This document shows positions 5,672 through 6,490 of a DNA stretch of 6,490 bases, piece by piece. Below the pieces are notes generated by a model, which made no database searches, was not told the origin of the DNA, and saw only the letters and a program-made list of their open reading frames with translations. How positions within the stretch are numbered: position 1 is the first letter of the stretch; each line of letters starts with the position of its first letter. The translations under genes were made by a program, and so were the position numbers. The stretch lies in contig JALOPK010000189.1 of NCBI GenBank assembly GCA_025453925.1, positions 1 to 6,490 of the forward strand, written 5' to 3'. The stretch comes from Candidatus Eiseniibacteriota bacterium (GTDB lineage: Bacteria; JAFGKV01).

Positions 5672-6490
5672 CTACCCCGCCTTTCGGAAAACCGCGAACA
5701 TCTCGCCGGGGAGCAACAGCGTGATCCCCATGCGCGAGAGTGGCGTGTGGTGCAACAGTGCTTTCGCCGCGGTCCCCATGACCCGGTATCGTCCCAACGA
5801 GTTGCCGATCAGACGGAAGTTCGACGTGAACGGGTAGGTCCCCATCCATCGCCGCTCGTAGCCATGCCGCTCGAAAAGCGTGCAGAGCGACCGCTTCGTG
5901 AAGAGCTGCAGGTACTGGCCCATGACATACCAGTACCGCCGGCCGAGAGCCTTCGCCAACCATGAGTCCATGTCGCCGGTCCAGATGCACACCACTCCGC
6001 CGGGCCTGAGCAGCCGCGTGATCCGGGCAACCTCCTCATCGACATGTTCAAACAGCCCGATTACCCCCCAGAGCGTCGCCACGTCATACAAACCCTCGCC
6101 CTGGATGCTCCCGAGTCCCGCGGTGTGCACGCGGAAGCCGCGGCCAATGGCAATCTGGGAGGACCACTTCGAGAGTTCGACTCCCTCGACGTCGAAATGC
6201 GCTCGGGCGGCGTCAAGGAAATCGTCGGTCGCACACCCGATATCCAGCAGCCTTCCCGACGGAACGAACCCGCGGATGCGAGCGACGAGTTTGCGGAAGG
6301 TGAGCGCGCGCTCCTCCGCACGGTCGAGATACGCCACGTCGACGACATCTTGGTAGTTCTTCCACAGATCACGCGCGGTTACGATGGCGAAGAGATGGGT
6401 GCAGTTCGCGCACCTGCGGATCTCGTACGTGCGTCCGTGTTCGGCGCAGAACCCGTAGTCGAGCCGCGGGACGGACGTTCCGAGGGTGTC
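5672..6490 (-). CDS. Zinc-ribbon class I SAM-dependent methyltransferase, 5' end cut by the window
   Basis: The frame is open to the right edge; 272 residues are visible and the true start lies outside. A GTG at 6337 could mimic a start but would discard conserved sequence. Visible residues 18-33 carry cysteines (FCAEHG, RRCANC, then THLFAI), consistent with the second half of an N-terminal zinc ribbon of the CPxCG...RCxxC type seen in sugar and natural-product methyltransferases. The Rossmann core follows: LLDIGCATDDF (81-91, motif I), EGVELS (102-107, acidic residue for the SAM ribose), YDVATLWGV (135-143) and RLLRPGG (159-165). The C-terminal YLQLFTKRSLCTLFERHGY (193-211) is the usual post-core segment. 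Motif I is degenerate: the common GxGxG becomes GCATD, two glycines short. It probably methylates a sugar or glycan intermediate and is the first visible gene of the run. The substrate is unknown. Confidence 0.88.
   Translation of the reverse strand, partial: DTLGTSVPRLDYGFCAEHGRTYEIRRCANCTHLFAIVTARDLWKNYQDVVDVAYLDRAEERALTFRKLVARIRGFVPSGRLLDIGCATDDFLDAARAHFDVEGVELSKWSSQIAIGRGFRVHTAGLGSIQGEGLYDVATLWGVIGLFEHVDEEVARITRLLRPGGVVCIWTGDMDSWLAKALGRRYWYVMGQYLQLFTKRSLCTLFERHGYERRWMGTYPFTSNFRLIGNSLGRYRVMGTAAKALLHHTPLSRMGITLLLPGEMFAVFRKAG

Noticed and set aside
5228-5965. Plus-strand frame of 245 codons across the aminotransferase and methyltransferase genes
   Set aside because: It spans the junction of two well-supported minus-strand genes and has no protein signature.

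Overview
The window is a GC-rich bacterial segment in which every supportable gene lies on the minus strand. It splits into two unrelated blocks separated by about 0.7 kb without a convincing gene. The start codons include GTG and TTG, each behind a good purine-rich ribosome binding site. Nothing here fixes the taxonomy. The GC content, the gene types and the palindromic spacer repeats suggest an environmental Gram-negative-type genome; I lean weakly toward the Verrucomicrobiota/Planctomycetota side or a similar phylum, as an impression only.

Right block (about 3634-6490), read right to left: a zinc-ribbon class I SAM methyltransferase cut by the right edge, a DegT/DnrJ/EryC1/StrS-type PLP sugar aminotransferase (perosamine synthetase-like, TTG start), and a GT2 glycosyltransferase of the dolichol-phosphate mannosyltransferase type (GTG start). 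The gaps are 51 and 124 nt, and the second is almost filled by a 40-codon ORF whose stop overlaps the glycosyltransferase start. This looks like part of a surface-polysaccharide (O-antigen or capsule) or glycan-decoration operon: making an amino sugar, methylating an intermediate, and transferring a sugar, probably to a lipid carrier.

Spacer (2940-3633): no convincing gene. It holds two overlapping copies of a 20-bp palindrome (3346-3381), then two diverged units of about 98 bp. Each unit starts with GGATCC and contains a small REP-like stem-loop motif (3433-3470 and 3542-3580). A short inverted repeat lies just after the glycosyltransferase stop.

Left block (1-2939): a 723-residue McrB-clade AAA+ NTPase with an unrecognised N-terminal domain and an apparent single membrane-spanning segment ahead of the AAA+ module. 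It is followed 96 nt downstream by a helix-rich protein of unknown family that runs off the left edge. An McrB-clade NTPase paired with a downstream partner is the layout of McrBC-type and related defence systems. The membrane segment, the novel N-terminal domain and the unassigned partner make this the part of the window most likely to be something undescribed.
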